A DNA stretch of 20,088 bases, taken from positions 1 through 20,088 of the forward strand of contig CANCYO010000055.1 of assembly GCA_947382415.1 (NCBI GenBank). The letters run 5' to 3'. Position numbers and translations under genes: made by a program. This document shows positions 7,082-14,593 of the stretch, piece after piece. The number at the start of each line of letters is the position of its first letter. The first letter of the stretch is position 1. The DNA is from an uncultured Lachnospiraceae bacterium (lineage in GTDB: Bacteria > Bacillota > Clostridia > Lachnospirales > Lachnospiraceae). The notes beneath the pieces are model-generated. The model searched no databases. It had not been told where the DNA came from and worked only from the letters and a program-made list of their open reading frames with translations.

Positions 7082-9172
7082 TTACTGCTGCGCAACATCC
7101 TTCATGGAGAAACTGATTCTTCCCATCTTGTCCTTGCCAAGGCACACGACAGTCACCACATCGCCCAGAGTCAATACATCTTCCACACGATTGATCCTCT
7201 GCTTGGCGATCTTGGAGATATGAACCATACCCTCCTTGCCGGGGGCGAACTCCAAGAATGCTCCAAACTCCTTGATGCTGACCACTTTGCCCTTGAAGAT
7301 CTGCCCCTCTTCAAACTCGGTGGTGATGATCTGTACCATCTCCACAGCCTTGTCCATCATCTCTTTATCAGTGCCGCAGATAGACACCATACCGTCGTCG
7401 GTAATATCGATCTTCACGCCGGTGCGGGCAATGATCTCATTGATAGTCTTGCCGCGCTGTCCCACCACATCGCCGATCTTCTCGGGATCGATCTGAATGG
7501 AGATAATCTTGGGCGCATAAGGACCCACCTCAGGTCTGGGCGCTGCAATGGCAGGCTTCATGCAGGTATCCATAATGAACAGTCTGGCCTCTCTGCAGCG
7601 GGCGATAGCACCTTCCACAATCGGTCTGGTCAGACCATGGATCTTGATATCCATCTGGATGGCGGTGATACCCTCAGTGGTACCCGTCACCTTAAAGTCC
7701 ATATCTCCGAAGAAATCCTCCAGTCCCTGAATATCGGTGAGCAGTACAAAATCATCATCCGTGTCCCCGGTCACCAGACCGCAGGAGATACCTGCCACCA
7801 TCTTCTTAATAGGTACGCCCGCAGCCATCAGAGACATACAGGACGCACAGGTGGAAGCCATGGACGTGGAACCGTTGGATTCAAAAGTCTCGGATACGGT
7901 ACGGATTGCATAGGGGAAATCCTCCTCCGAGGGAAGCACGGGAATCAATGCCCTCTCAGCCAGTGCGCCGTGACCGATCTCACGCCTTCCGGGTCCGCGG
8001 GAGGGCTTCGTCTCACCCACGGAATAAGAAGGGAAATTATAATGATGCATATAACGCTTGTTTATTTCGTTCTCGTCCAGCCCGTCGATCCTCTGAGCCT
8101 CAGAGAGAGGTGCAAGGGTACATACATTACAGATCTGAGTCTGTCCGCGGGTAAACATCGCAGAACCGTGTACCCGGGGAATAATATCCACCTCAGCGGC
8201 CAGAGGACGGATCTGGGTGATCTCACGGCCGTCGGGACGCTTGTGATCCTTCAGGATCATCTTGCGCACAGTCTTTTTCTCATACTGATAGACAGCCTCG
8301 CCAAGGATTGCAAGCCATTCCTCATTCTCAGCGAAAGCCTCCTCAAGTTTGGCAGTGATCTGACGGATATTCTCCTCTCTCACCTGCTTCTCGTCGGTAA
8401 ATACGGCTTCCTCCATCTCTGCAGGAGGCACGATGCCCTTAATGGCCTCGAACATCTCGGCCGGAATCGCACAGCTTGTATACTCATGTTTGGGCTTGCC
8501 CACCTCTGCCACGATCTTATCAATAAAGGCAATGATCGTCTGATTGATATCATGAGCCTTATAGATTGCCTCCAGCATCTTTGCCTCAGGAACCTCATTG
8601 GCTCCGGCCTCGATCATGATAACCTTCTCTCTGGTGGAAGCCACTGTGAGATTCAGGTCTCCCTCCTTCCACTGCTTCTGGGAAGGATTTACGATCAGCT
8701 CCCCGTCGATCATGCCGATCTGCGTCATTGCGCAGGGACCGTCGAAGGGAATATCCGAGATACAGGTGGCGATGGCCGCGCCGATCATGGCCACGATCTC
8801 AGGACGGCACTCGGGATCCACGCTCATCACCATATTGTTCAGGGTTACATCATTGCGGTAATCCTTGGGAAACAAAGGACGCATGGGTCTGTCGATCACG
8901 CGGCTGGTGAGAATGGCATTCTCGCTGGCCTTGCCCTCACGCTTGTTAAAACCGCCGGGAATCTTGCCTGCGGCATACATTTTCTCCTCGTATTCCACGC
9001 TGAGCGGGAAAAAGTCGATGCCCTCCCTGGGCTTCTCGGATGCTGTGGCCGTACAAAGCACGGTAGTGTCGCCGTAGTGCATAAAAGCACAGCCGTTTGC
9101 CTGTTTGCCCACGCGGTTCACATCTACAACCAACTTGCGCCCGCCGAGCTCCATTTCATAACTCTGGTACAT
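7082..9172 (-). CDS. pnp: Polyribonucleotide nucleotidyltransferase (PNPase)
   Basis: PNPase is a trimeric 3'-5' phosphorolytic exoribonuclease in RNA turnover. The 696-residue protein has the expected order: an N-terminal RNase PH domain (G-D-T-T-V-L-C-T near 35-42, F-F-P-L-S-V-E-Y-E-E near 54-63), an all-alpha linker, a second RNase PH domain (R-P-D-G-R near 310, F-T-R-G-Q-T-Q, the S-N-G-S-T-S-M-A-S motif and G-D-M-D-F-K-V-T-G-T with catalytic acidic residues), a KH domain (I-G-D-V-V-G-Q-R-G-K-T-I-N) and a C-terminal S1 domain. The open frame extends 24 codons further, but ATG at 9172 is chosen because GGAGG is 5 nt upstream and MYQSYEMELGGRKL is the usual start. It lies downstream of rpsO as in many bacteria. 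Confidence 0.98.
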   Translation of the reverse strand: MYQSYEMELGGRKLVVDVNRVGKQANGCAFMHYGDTTVLCTATASEKPREGIDFFPLSVEYEEKMYAAGKIPGGFNKREGKASENAILTSRVIDRPMRPLFPKDYRNDVTLNNMVMSVDPECRPEIVAMIGAAIATCISDIPFDGPCAMTQIGMIDGELIVNPSQKQWKEGDLNLTVASTREKVIMIEAGANEVPEAKMLEAIYKAHDINQTIIAFIDKIVAEVGKPKHEYTSCAIPAEMFEAIKGIVPPAEMEEAVFTDEKQVREENIRQITAKLEEAFAENEEWLAILGEAVYQYEKKTVRKMILKDHKRPDGREITQIRPLAAEVDIIPRVHGSAMFTRGQTQICNVCTLAPLSEAQRIDGLDENEINKRYMHHYNFPSYSVGETKPSRGPGRREIGHGALAERALIPVLPSEEDFPYAIRTVSETFESNGSTSMASTCASCMSLMAAGVPIKKMVAGISCGLVTGDTDDDFVLLTDIQGLEDFFGDMDFKVTGTTEGITAIQMDIKIHGLTRPIVEGAIARCREARLFIMDTCMKPAIAAPRPEVGPYAPKIISIQIDPEKIGDVVGQRGKTINEIIARTGVKIDITDDGMVSICGTDKEMMDKAVEMVQIITTEFEEGQIFKGKVVSIKEFGAFLEFAPGKEGMVHISKIAKQRINRVEDVLTLGDVVTVVCLGKDKMGRISFSMKDVAQQ

Positions 9173-9187
9173 AATTTCCTCCATTCC

Positions 9188-9200
9188 GCCGCACTGCGGC
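9188..9200 (-). promoter_or_regulatory. Small hairpin next to the pnp ribosome binding site
   Basis: GCCGC-ACT-GCGGC forms a 5-bp GC stem with a 3-nt loop. It ends about 5 nt upstream of the pnp GGAGG sequence, so it could influence translation start. Confidence 0.4.
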
Positions 9201-9243
9201 TGTTTGATTGCGTATTTCAACGGAACAGAGAATCCCGAAACCA

Positions 9244-9278
9244 CTGAAAGAAACGCGAGTCCCTCGCATACCTTTCAG
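9244..9278 (-). promoter_or_regulatory. Long hairpin in the rpsO-pnp intergenic RNA
   Basis: CTGAAAG/CTTTCAG (9244-9250, 9272-9278) closes a symmetric 4x4 internal loop and an inner GCGAG/CTCGC stem (9255-9259, 9263-9267) with a TCC loop. It has no U-tract and sits about 70 nt before the pnp start. In Escherichia coli a comparable pnp leader hairpin is cut by RNase III and used for PNPase autoregulation. The same role here is an inference from position and shape. Confidence 0.5.
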
Positions 9279-9317
9279 CAATCTCGGATAATGTCTCTGC
9301 CCCGGAATTACCGACAC

Positions 9318-9356
9318 AAAAGGAAGCGGAGCGCCCTGTTGGACGAACTCCGCTTC
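9318..9356 (-). terminator. Attenuating terminator between rpsO and pnp
   Basis: A perfect 9-bp inverted repeat GAAGCGGAG (9323-9331) / CTCCGCTTC (9348-9356) with a 16-nt loop lies just after the rpsO stop codon. In the transcribed direction only the short CTTTTG follows, so termination is probably partial and lets some transcripts continue into pnp. Confidence 0.65.
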
Positions 9357-9366
9357 TGCATCTGCA

Positions 9367-9633
9367 TTATTTTCTTAAGCCAAGTCTCTCAATCAGAGCA
9401 CGATATCTCGCAATATCCTTCTTCTTCAGATAGTCCAGAAGGCCACGTCTCTGACCTACCATCTTCAACATACCTCTGCGGGAATGATGATCCTTGGGAT
9501 TCTCTTTCAGATGCTCGGTGAGCTCCTGAATTCTTGCGGTCAGAACCGCTACCTGAACCTCGGGTGAACCGGTATCGCCAGGGGTTCTGGCATACTCGTT
9601 CATAATTGCTGTCTTCTTCTCTTTGGAAATCAT
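9367..9633 (-). CDS. rpsO: 30S ribosomal protein S15
   Basis: The 88-residue protein is full length for S15, a primary 16S rRNA binding protein of the 30S platform. Diagnostic segments are D-T-G-S-P-E-V-Q-V-A at 20-29, L-T-x-R-I-x-x-L-T-x-H-L at 31-42, D-H-H-S-R-R-G at 48-54 and the closing V-G-Q-R-R-G-L-L-D-Y-L at 59-69. AAGGAGG precedes the ATG. It has its own promoter at 9722-9750, a structured leader, and pnp downstream. S15 represses its own synthesis in several bacteria by binding its leader, and the leader here is a candidate for this. Confidence 0.98.
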   Translation of the reverse strand: MISKEKKTAIMNEYARTPGDTGSPEVQVAVLTARIQELTEHLKENPKDHHSRRGMLKMVGQRRGLLDYLKKKDIARYRALIERLGLRK

Positions 9634-9716
9634 TGTTCTTCCTCCTTCTTTCTATAAACGCCGGACACCAGGACGGGGTCGGAGTCTCCCCTGTCTGAGC
9701 ATCGGCTGATGATACT
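9634..9716 (-). promoter_or_regulatory. rpsO leader, candidate S15 autoregulatory RNA
   Basis: The roughly 80-nt leader between the predicted transcription start and the rpsO ATG has two stems: CATC/GATG with a 4-nt loop (9700-9711) and GAC-GGGG paired to CCCC-T-GTC (9672-9678 with 9688-9695) with one bulged base. S15-binding leaders are known in several phyla and are structurally diverse. I could not match this one to a named family, so the role is inferred from position. Confidence 0.45.
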
Positions 9717-9717
9717 A

Positions 9718-9750
9718 GGACAGTATAGCACACTGTCCTTAAAATGTAAA
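9718..9750 (-). promoter_or_regulatory. rpsO promoter with palindrome over the -10 element
   Basis: On the minus strand TTTACA (9745-9750), 17 bp and TATACT (9722-9727) make a strong promoter. A perfect inverted repeat GGACAGT-N7-ACTGTCC (9718-9738) covers the -10 element and the start region. It could be an operator or a hairpin only partly transcribed. Confidence 0.78.
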
Positions 9751-9844
9751 GTGTGCAGTGTGATTTTTCATTTTTATGCCTTTATGCAAAATATTTATGT
9801 CCTTCCGGATGATGATTACTGATACTGCGTATAATATTTCCGCA

Positions 9845-9902
9845 AAATTTTAAAAAAATAATTAAAACGCACGACCGGTAGAATATTCCTGCCGGCCGTG
9901 CG
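9845..9902. terminator. Terminator of the SH3b-NlpC/P60 gene
   Basis: CGCACG-A-CCGG (9868-9878) pairs with CCGG-C-CGTGCG (9892-9902). On the minus strand it is followed by a long T-rich tract (9845-9867), giving an efficient rho-independent terminator 30 nt after the stop codon. On the plus strand ATTTTTA follows, but no gene needs it. Confidence 0.85.
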
Positions 9903-9932
9903 GATTTTTAACAACTTTTTATTACTCTCTGC

Positions 9933-10979
9933 TTAGTCGTACAGCACACGCACACACTTCTTGGGCGTACGGTAATTGTACTTGTTGATCTTGATACCGG
10001 ACGTGGGATTGCTTGCATGGATAACCTGTCCACCGCCGATATAAATCGCCACATGGTTGATGGTGCCGCTGCTGTTGGCATAAAATACCAAGTCACCGGG
10101 CAGCAGTTCGGATGCGCTGATCTTGGTTCCCTCATTTGCCTGTGCTCTGGAGGAATGGCTCAGCTTCACGCCGTATTTCTTAAACACGCTGAGAACGAAA
10201 CCGGAACAATCTGCGCCTTTGGTCAGGCTGGTACCTCCCCACACGTAGGGATTACCCAGGAACTGCTTCGCATACTCTACCAGATCCACGCGGACATCGG
10301 ACACACCCTGACCGTAAAGCAGCTCCGTCATGGTGATGGCAGTGTCCAGCTTCTCTTCAACCGTCACGAACTCAGCCGCCACATAAGCGTCCTCACCGTC
10401 CAGAGAAACCTGAATCCAGTCTCCCAGATCATCCACAAAATCCAGTTCCTCACCTTTTAACACCTGAGTCATTACAGCGCTGTCCGTGTCAGCCTCATCC
10501 CGCACGTTCAGGCCGTCCGCATTGGAAACGGCAACAGTGCGCACCAGCTCCTGCGCCCTGAGTTTTGCATCAGGCCCCACAAGCAGATAATCGGTACTCA
10601 CATAGCCTTCCACCTCACCGGACTTGATCTGTGCCCAGCCATCCAAAAGCTCCAGCACCTCACAGGCGGAATCCTTGGGCATCTTACCCACCAGCTTGCC
10701 GTCCGTGGAGGGCACTGCGCGCACATTCAGATTGCCGCTCTCCACATCCGCGATACCGATATTGGTATAGCCCCACAGCGCGCCCTTGGCCTGTTCTGCG
10801 ATAGACAGATATTCCTCGGCGGTCAGGCTTGTCTCAAATACGGAACCCACGCCTGCCGTCAAAAGCATCCCGCCCGACTCCGCCGCAGATACCTGCAGAG
10901 GATCTGCCAGCATGAGACAGGCCATGCCTGCCGCTGCGAACCGCATCATTTTCTTTCTGTTTTTATCCTTATGTGTCAT
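9933..10979 (-). CDS. Secreted SH3b-SH3b-NlpC/P60 peptidoglycan endopeptidase
   Basis: The 348-residue protein has a signal peptide (basic MTHKDKNRKK, hydrophobic core, Ala-rich cleavage near residue 32), two bacterial SH3 domains (about 77-130 with N-L-N-V-R, and 150-203 with G-L-N-V-R), and a C-terminal NlpC/P60 cysteine peptidase domain (about 233-348). Catalytic residues are visible: Cys258 in A-D-C-S-G-F, His309 in N-H-V-A-I-Y, and His321 in V-I-H-A-S as the third polar residue. Such enzymes cut the gamma-D-glutamyl-diamino acid bond of stem peptides during cell wall remodelling or cell separation. ATG at 10979 is preferred over 10994 because GGAG lies 9 nt upstream and the earlier ATG has almost no ribosome binding site. 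It is a single-gene unit with its own promoter and terminator. Confidence 0.93.
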   Translation of the reverse strand: MTHKDKNRKKMMRFAAAGMACLMLADPLQVSAAESGGMLLTAGVGSVFETSLTAEEYLSIAEQAKGALWGYTNIGIADVESGNLNVRAVPSTDGKLVGKMPKDSACEVLELLDGWAQIKSGEVEGYVSTDYLLVGPDAKLRAQELVRTVAVSNADGLNVRDEADTDSAVMTQVLKGEELDFVDDLGDWIQVSLDGEDAYVAAEFVTVEEKLDTAITMTELLYGQGVSDVRVDLVEYAKQFLGNPYVWGGTSLTKGADCSGFVLSVFKKYGVKLSHSSRAQANEGTKISASELLPGDLVFYANSSGTINHVAIYIGGGQVIHASNPTSGIKINKYNYRTPKKCVRVLYD

Positions 10980-11036
10980 GAATAACTTCTCCATAATCTT
11001 TACATCTTTGTTACAAAATTATTACGTTTCGTGTCC

Positions 11037-11065
11037 ATTATACCGATACATGGGTCTACTGTCAA
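11037..11065 (-). promoter_or_regulatory. Promoter of the NlpC/P60 gene
   Basis: A perfect consensus sigma-A promoter on the minus strand: TTGACA (11060-11065), 17 bp, TATAAT (11037-11042). The untranslated leader is about 50 nt. Confidence 0.9.
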
Positions 11066-11083
11066 CTCTTTGAGTAAATATTC

Positions 11084-11134
11084 TTAAAAATTTTGCAAAA
11101 TTTAAGAGCCATTTCTTATGATTTCTTAAGAAAT
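11084..11134. repeat. Two AT-rich dyads between tcdA and the NlpC/P60 promoter
   Basis: An AT palindrome CTTAAA-A-ATTTTGCAAAAT-TTAAG (11084-11107) is followed by ATTTCTTA (11111-11118) paired with TAAGAAAT (11127-11134). They lie just downstream of the tcdA stop and upstream of the peptidase -35 element. They might end tcdA transcription or bind a regulator. The stems lack GC pairs, so a standard terminator is doubtful. Confidence 0.45.
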
Positions 11135-11164
11135 AGCCCCCTCAAATCACTTTTTTGTTCACAT

Positions 11165-11878
11165 TTATCTCCCGATCAGATCCCGCACGATTTCCCCGGC
11201 CATGATCATTCCCGCCACAGGCGGCACAAAGGCGATACTTCCCGGCACACGCCCTGCGGCCTCCTCCGACGCCTGCTCCTCTGCTGAGGGCCGCAGCGGC
11301 TCTTCCTCCGAATACACCACCTTCAGCCGCTCCACGCCGCGTTTTCTGAGTTCTCTGCGCATAACCTTCGCCAGCGGACAGACTCTCGTCTCATAGATGT
11401 CCGCCACACGAAACCCGGTGGAATCCAGTTTGTTTCCGGTTCCCATAGAACTGATGACCGGTGTCCCCGCAGCCTGTGCCCGCAGGATCAGATCGATCTT
11501 TGCCGTGACCGTGTCCACCGCGTCAGCCACATAAGAATATCCGGCAAAATCAAACTCTGTTGCAAGCTCCGGCAGATAAAAGCATTTTCGGGTCTCCACC
11601 CGCGCCCGGGGATTCACCGCAAGAATGCGTTCCCGCATGACATCCACCTTATAGCGCCCGATGGACTGTACCGTGGCAATGATCTGCCTGTTGAGATTGC
11701 TCTCGCTGACACAGTCATTGTCTATCAGCTCAAAATTACCGATGCCGCATCTGGCCAGCGCCTCAGCCACATAACCGCCTACGCCGCCCACACCGAACAC
11801 CGCGACTTTTGCCCCGCGCAGACGCTCCATGGCATTCTCCCCGATCAGCATCCGCGTTCTGGAAAATTCATCCGTCAT
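11165..11878 (-). CDS. tcdA: tRNA threonylcarbamoyladenosine dehydratase (TcdA/CsdL)
   Basis: This 237-residue ThiF/E1-like protein would use ATP to convert t6A37 of ANN-decoding tRNAs to its cyclic form. Visible motifs are the nucleotide loop G-V-G-G-V-G-G-Y at 29-36, L-I-D-N-D at 51-55, S-N-L-N-R-Q at 60-65, K77, and V-A-D-A-V-D-T-V-x-x-K near 115-125, followed by S-S-M-G-T-G-N-K. No Cys-x-x-Cys zinc pairs of ThiF/MoeB are seen, which favours TcdA over those relatives. It is a little shorter than E. coli TcdA. The ribosome binding site is weak (GGTGG) and lies in a small repeated segment. It follows the phosphate transporter gene by 49 bp and is probably cotranscribed with it. Confidence 0.92.
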   Translation of the reverse strand: MTDEFSRTRMLIGENAMERLRGAKVAVFGVGGVGGYVAEALARCGIGNFELIDNDCVSESNLNRQIIATVQSIGRYKVDVMRERILAVNPRARVETRKCFYLPELATEFDFAGYSYVADAVDTVTAKIDLILRAQAAGTPVISSMGTGNKLDSTGFRVADIYETRVCPLAKVMRRELRKRGVERLKVVYSEEEPLRPSAEEQASEEAAGRVPGSIAFVPPVAGMIMAGEIVRDLIGR

Positions 11879-11880
11879 GA

Positions 11881-11943
11881 TTCCACCGCCATTCTGATTG
11901 CAACGACACCTTTATTCCACTGCCACTCTATTCCACCGCCATT
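11881..11943. repeat. Triple 13-bp short repeat in the nptA-tcdA junction
   Basis: TTCCACCGCCATT occurs at 11881-11893 and 11931-11943, with a diverged copy TTCCACTGCCACT at 11914-11926. The right copy encodes the end of the phosphate transporter, and the left copy carries the ribosome binding region of tcdA. The transporter tail was probably copied downstream by slippage. Confidence 0.6.
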
Positions 11944-13589
11944 TCCTCTTCCCGCTCCGCCGCGATGATCGCAAAGGCAATATTCGTAGCGTGATCGGAC
12001 ACTCGCTCCAGCCCGGAGACGATGTCGGAGAAGATCATGCCGGCTTCCGGCGTACACTCTCCCCGGGTCAGGCGCTGCACATGCCGCATCTGCAGCTCCC
12101 GTTCCTTCTCGTCCACGCGGTCCTCCAGTTCCACCACTTCCTGCATTTTACTGTCGTCGCTGTGTGCAAACATGGCGATGGCGTCCTGAATGATCTTGTT
12201 TACCATATCCAGCATTTCTCCCAGCTCCCGCTGAGCCTCCTTGCTGATGTTGACGCCGGTCTCCCGGCGCTGTCTGGCGGCGTCAGCCACATTCTCCGCA
12301 TGGTCGCCGATCCGCTCGATGTCATTCACCACATGGAACAGCGCGCCCAGACTCTTCAAGTCCTCGATGGGCAGGGTAAGCTGATTGATCTTCACCAGAT
12401 AATCCGTGATGGCATTATTCAGAAAGTTAATATTTTTCTCCACCTCGTACACTTCGGCGATATCTTCCTCGTCCAATGTGATGAGGGCATTCATGGCCCG
12501 GTTTAGATTCTCGTTTGCCAGATCGGCCATGCGCTCCAGCTCCCTGATCACTCCCACTACAGCGGTGGCCGGATTAAATACCACCTTCTCGCCGATATAC
12601 TTGAGCTGATAGCTCTCGCGGTAATTGATCTTTTTGTCCTCCCCGGGCACACACCGGCTGGCCAGCCTGACGATGAGGCCCGAGAACGGGAACAGCACGA
12701 TCACCTGGAATATCTTGATGATCGTGTGGGCATTTGCCACAAAACGCCCGTTGTCAGAGGATATCGCCTGAATCATATTGATCACAGGCTCCATGGCCAT
12801 CATCAGAATCACATAGATCAGCACCGTACCGATGACGTTAAACCAAAAATGGATCAGAGCCGCCCGCTTCGCATCCTTTTTGCCTGAGAGGGATGCCAAA
12901 AGCGCCGTGGTACAGGCTCCTATATTACAGCCCAGAATAATGTACAGGCAGATTGGGAGCGTAAGCAGATCCTGATTAGCCATCAGCAGCACAATGCTGA
13001 CCGTCACCGAGGAGCTCTGTATAACGGAGGTGAGCAGCACACCCGTGAGCGTTGCAAGAAAAGGATTGGTGAGCGATCCGAGAAAATTCACCACCTCAGG
13101 AACATTTCGCATTCCTGCCATGGCCCCGGACATGGTCTGCAGACCGAGGAATAAAATACCGAAACCGATGACGATCTCCGCCGCCTGCTTGATATTCTGT
13201 CTGCCGCAGAACATTGCGATCAGAACACCCACCAAAAGGATCACCGGAGCAATCTCCGAAAGATTAAAGGATACCAGCTGTGATGTGATGGTCGTACCGA
13301 TATTCGCACCAAAGATCACGCCTGCAGCCTGGTACAGATTCATGAGTCCCGCATTTACAAAGCTGACCACCATGGCGGTACAGGCCGACGAGGACTGAAT
13401 GATACCGGTAAACACGATACCGATGATCATCCCCATAAAACGATTGGTTGTAAAGATCTCCAGAATACGGCGCAGCTTTGCGCCCGCTACTTTCTCAATA
13501 GACTCGCTCATCAGGCTCATTCCAAAGAGAAAAAGTCCCAGTCCACCGGCCATCGACAACATCATACTCATTAGTTTTTCTGCATTCAT
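11928..13589 (-). CDS. Na/Pi-cotransporter family protein with C-terminal PhoU domain
   Basis: The 553-residue protein has an N-terminal hydrophobic region of about 310 residues with two inverted Na/Pi-II repeats. Each carries the signature Q-S-S-S (65-68 and 191-194), followed by G-A-N-I-G-T-T (94-100) and G-C-N-I-G-A-C-T-T respectively. The C-terminal third (about 350-545) is helical with E-R-M-A-D, D-I-E-R-I-G-D-H and E-R-V-S-D-H-A-T-N segments typical of PhoU. Such fusions are expected to move phosphate or a related anion with sodium, with PhoU as a regulatory part; transport activity is inferred from family. The ribosome binding site is poorly spaced. A promoter candidate lies at 13673-13701. 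No pst or pho genes are nearby. Confidence 0.93.
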   Translation of the reverse strand: MNAEKLMSMMLSMAGGLGLFLFGMSLMSESIEKVAGAKLRRILEIFTTNRFMGMIIGIVFTGIIQSSSACTAMVVSFVNAGLMNLYQAAGVIFGANIGTTITSQLVSFNLSEIAPVILLVGVLIAMFCGRQNIKQAAEIVIGFGILFLGLQTMSGAMAGMRNVPEVVNFLGSLTNPFLATLTGVLLTSVIQSSSVTVSIVLLMANQDLLTLPICLYIILGCNIGACTTALLASLSGKKDAKRAALIHFWFNVIGTVLIYVILMMAMEPVINMIQAISSDNGRFVANAHTIIKIFQVIVLFPFSGLIVRLASRCVPGEDKKINYRESYQLKYIGEKVVFNPATAVVGVIRELERMADLANENLNRAMNALITLDEEDIAEVYEVEKNINFLNNAITDYLVKINQLTLPIEDLKSLGALFHVVNDIERIGDHAENVADAARQRRETGVNISKEAQRELGEMLDMVNKIIQDAIAMFAHSDDSKMQEVVELEDRVDEKERELQMRHVQRLTRGECTPEAGMIFSDIVSGLERVSDHATNIAFAIIAAEREEEMAVE

Positions 13590-13672
13590 CCGTTTTTTTC
13601 ACACCTCACCGGGCTTTTGTATCTCGCTGTCCCCGTATCATTTTTCGCATTGTTTCAAAATACACCGATTTT

Positions 13673-13701
13673 ATTTTACGGGAAAAGGCAAAAAGTTACA
13701 A
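13673..13701 (-). promoter_or_regulatory. Candidate promoter of the Na/Pi-cotransporter gene
   Basis: TTGTAA (13696-13701), 17 bp and TAAAAT (13673-13678) on the minus strand. The match is moderate in an AT-rich region, and the leader would be about 80 nt. Confidence 0.5.
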
Positions 13702-13773
13702 TAGGTATTTTACTTCTTTTTTAATTTAGCTTTTTTATTTATTCTTTATTAAGTAGAAACAGACGCATGACTG

Positions 13774-13782
13774 TGGTATTAT
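13774..13782 (+). promoter_or_regulatory. Candidate extended -10 promoter of the lipoprotein gene
   Basis: TG-G-TATTAT (TG at 13774-13775, -10 at 13777-13782) is an extended -10 element with no good -35 at the expected distance. It is about 65 nt upstream of the lipoprotein ATG. Confidence 0.5.
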
Positions 13783-13849
13783 AAAACAGTACAAGTTAAA
13801 AGTTATCCATTTTATATTTTATGCTCCATACAATCAGGAGGAGATCATT

Positions 13850-14593
13850 ATGAAGCAAATAAAGCTGCTGCCGGTTCTGTTATGTTTGAGTATCTTAACT
13901 GCCTGTCAGGGAAAAGGCAGTGAGACAATGACGCAAGAATCAAAAAATTCATCCGAAAACGTCCAGGATGCTTCTACAGTAAACGAAACGAGCGACATTG
14001 TTGCTCCCACCAAAGAGCAGGTGCTTACCGCCAGAGAAACTGTTTTGGACGGCATGACCTCTGAACAGATTGAGCGATTAACGGAAAATATTAAAATAGC
14101 TAATAATCAAATGGAGCGGGCATATCTGTACGACGATATCTTCGGCAAACTGGAAGATAAAAACAGTTTATATTGGAACTATTTCGACCAGAAAGGCGAT
14201 ATCCAAATTGACTGGGCTTATGACGGCGACTATTCTGAGAGAAAAGAAATACAGAACAGAGAAAATCTTACAACAGAGGAATTTTATGAAAAATACGGAA
14301 CTCCGGTCATGATATACAACCGGTTTGACGCTGATAATTTTATTGATCTGATTGCGGAAATGCAGGAAAGCGTACAAAACGAGGCCTTGAGAGAAGATCT
14401 GCAGAGTCTCATGGATGAGACAGCTTTGGCAAAAGATACACATGACATGGAATGTGCCAACAACATTTATCGGATTTTACATGATATGGATTACTATCTG
14501 CTCAGATATGGGATTGAAGATGTCGGTGTTTATGTAAAAGACACTTCAATCCTCTCAAAATATTACGGCGTACTTACCGTTTATCAGCAGTGA
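13850..14593 (+). CDS. Putative lipoprotein of unknown function
   Basis: The 247-residue product starts with a lipoprotein signal: MKQIK, a hydrophobic stretch, and the lipobox L-T-A-C with the lipidated Cys19. A Ser/Asn/Glu-rich linker (about 20-50) follows, then a mostly helical acidic domain with many Tyr, Asp and Glu residues. I recognise no catalytic or binding motif. AGGAGG precedes the ATG. The gene is visibly AT-richer than its neighbours, runs against the main gene direction, and its stop lies only 9 bp from the ribF stop in convergent orientation. These traits suggest later acquisition. It is probably anchored to the outer face of the membrane. Confidence 0.85.
   Translation: MKQIKLLPVLLCLSILTACQGKGSETMTQESKNSSENVQDASTVNETSDIVAPTKEQVLTARETVLDGMTSEQIERLTENIKIANNQMERAYLYDDIFGKLEDKNSLYWNYFDQKGDIQIDWAYDGDYSERKEIQNRENLTTEEFYEKYGTPVMIYNRFDADNFIDLIAEMQESVQNEALREDLQSLMDETALAKDTHDMECANNIYRILHDMDYYLLRYGIEDVGVYVKDTSILSKYYGVLTVYQQ

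Noticed and set aside
6945..7145. 66-codon minus-strand ORF with N-V-S-Q-like repeats
   Set aside because: It overlaps the end of pnp out of frame and runs through the terminator. The repeats come from the 15-bp tandem DNA repeat.
7019..9247. 742-codon plus-strand ORF
   Set aside because: It lies exactly antisense to pnp, is rich in His/Leu/Asp from reversed codons, has no ribosome binding site and matches no family. It is a shadow of pnp.
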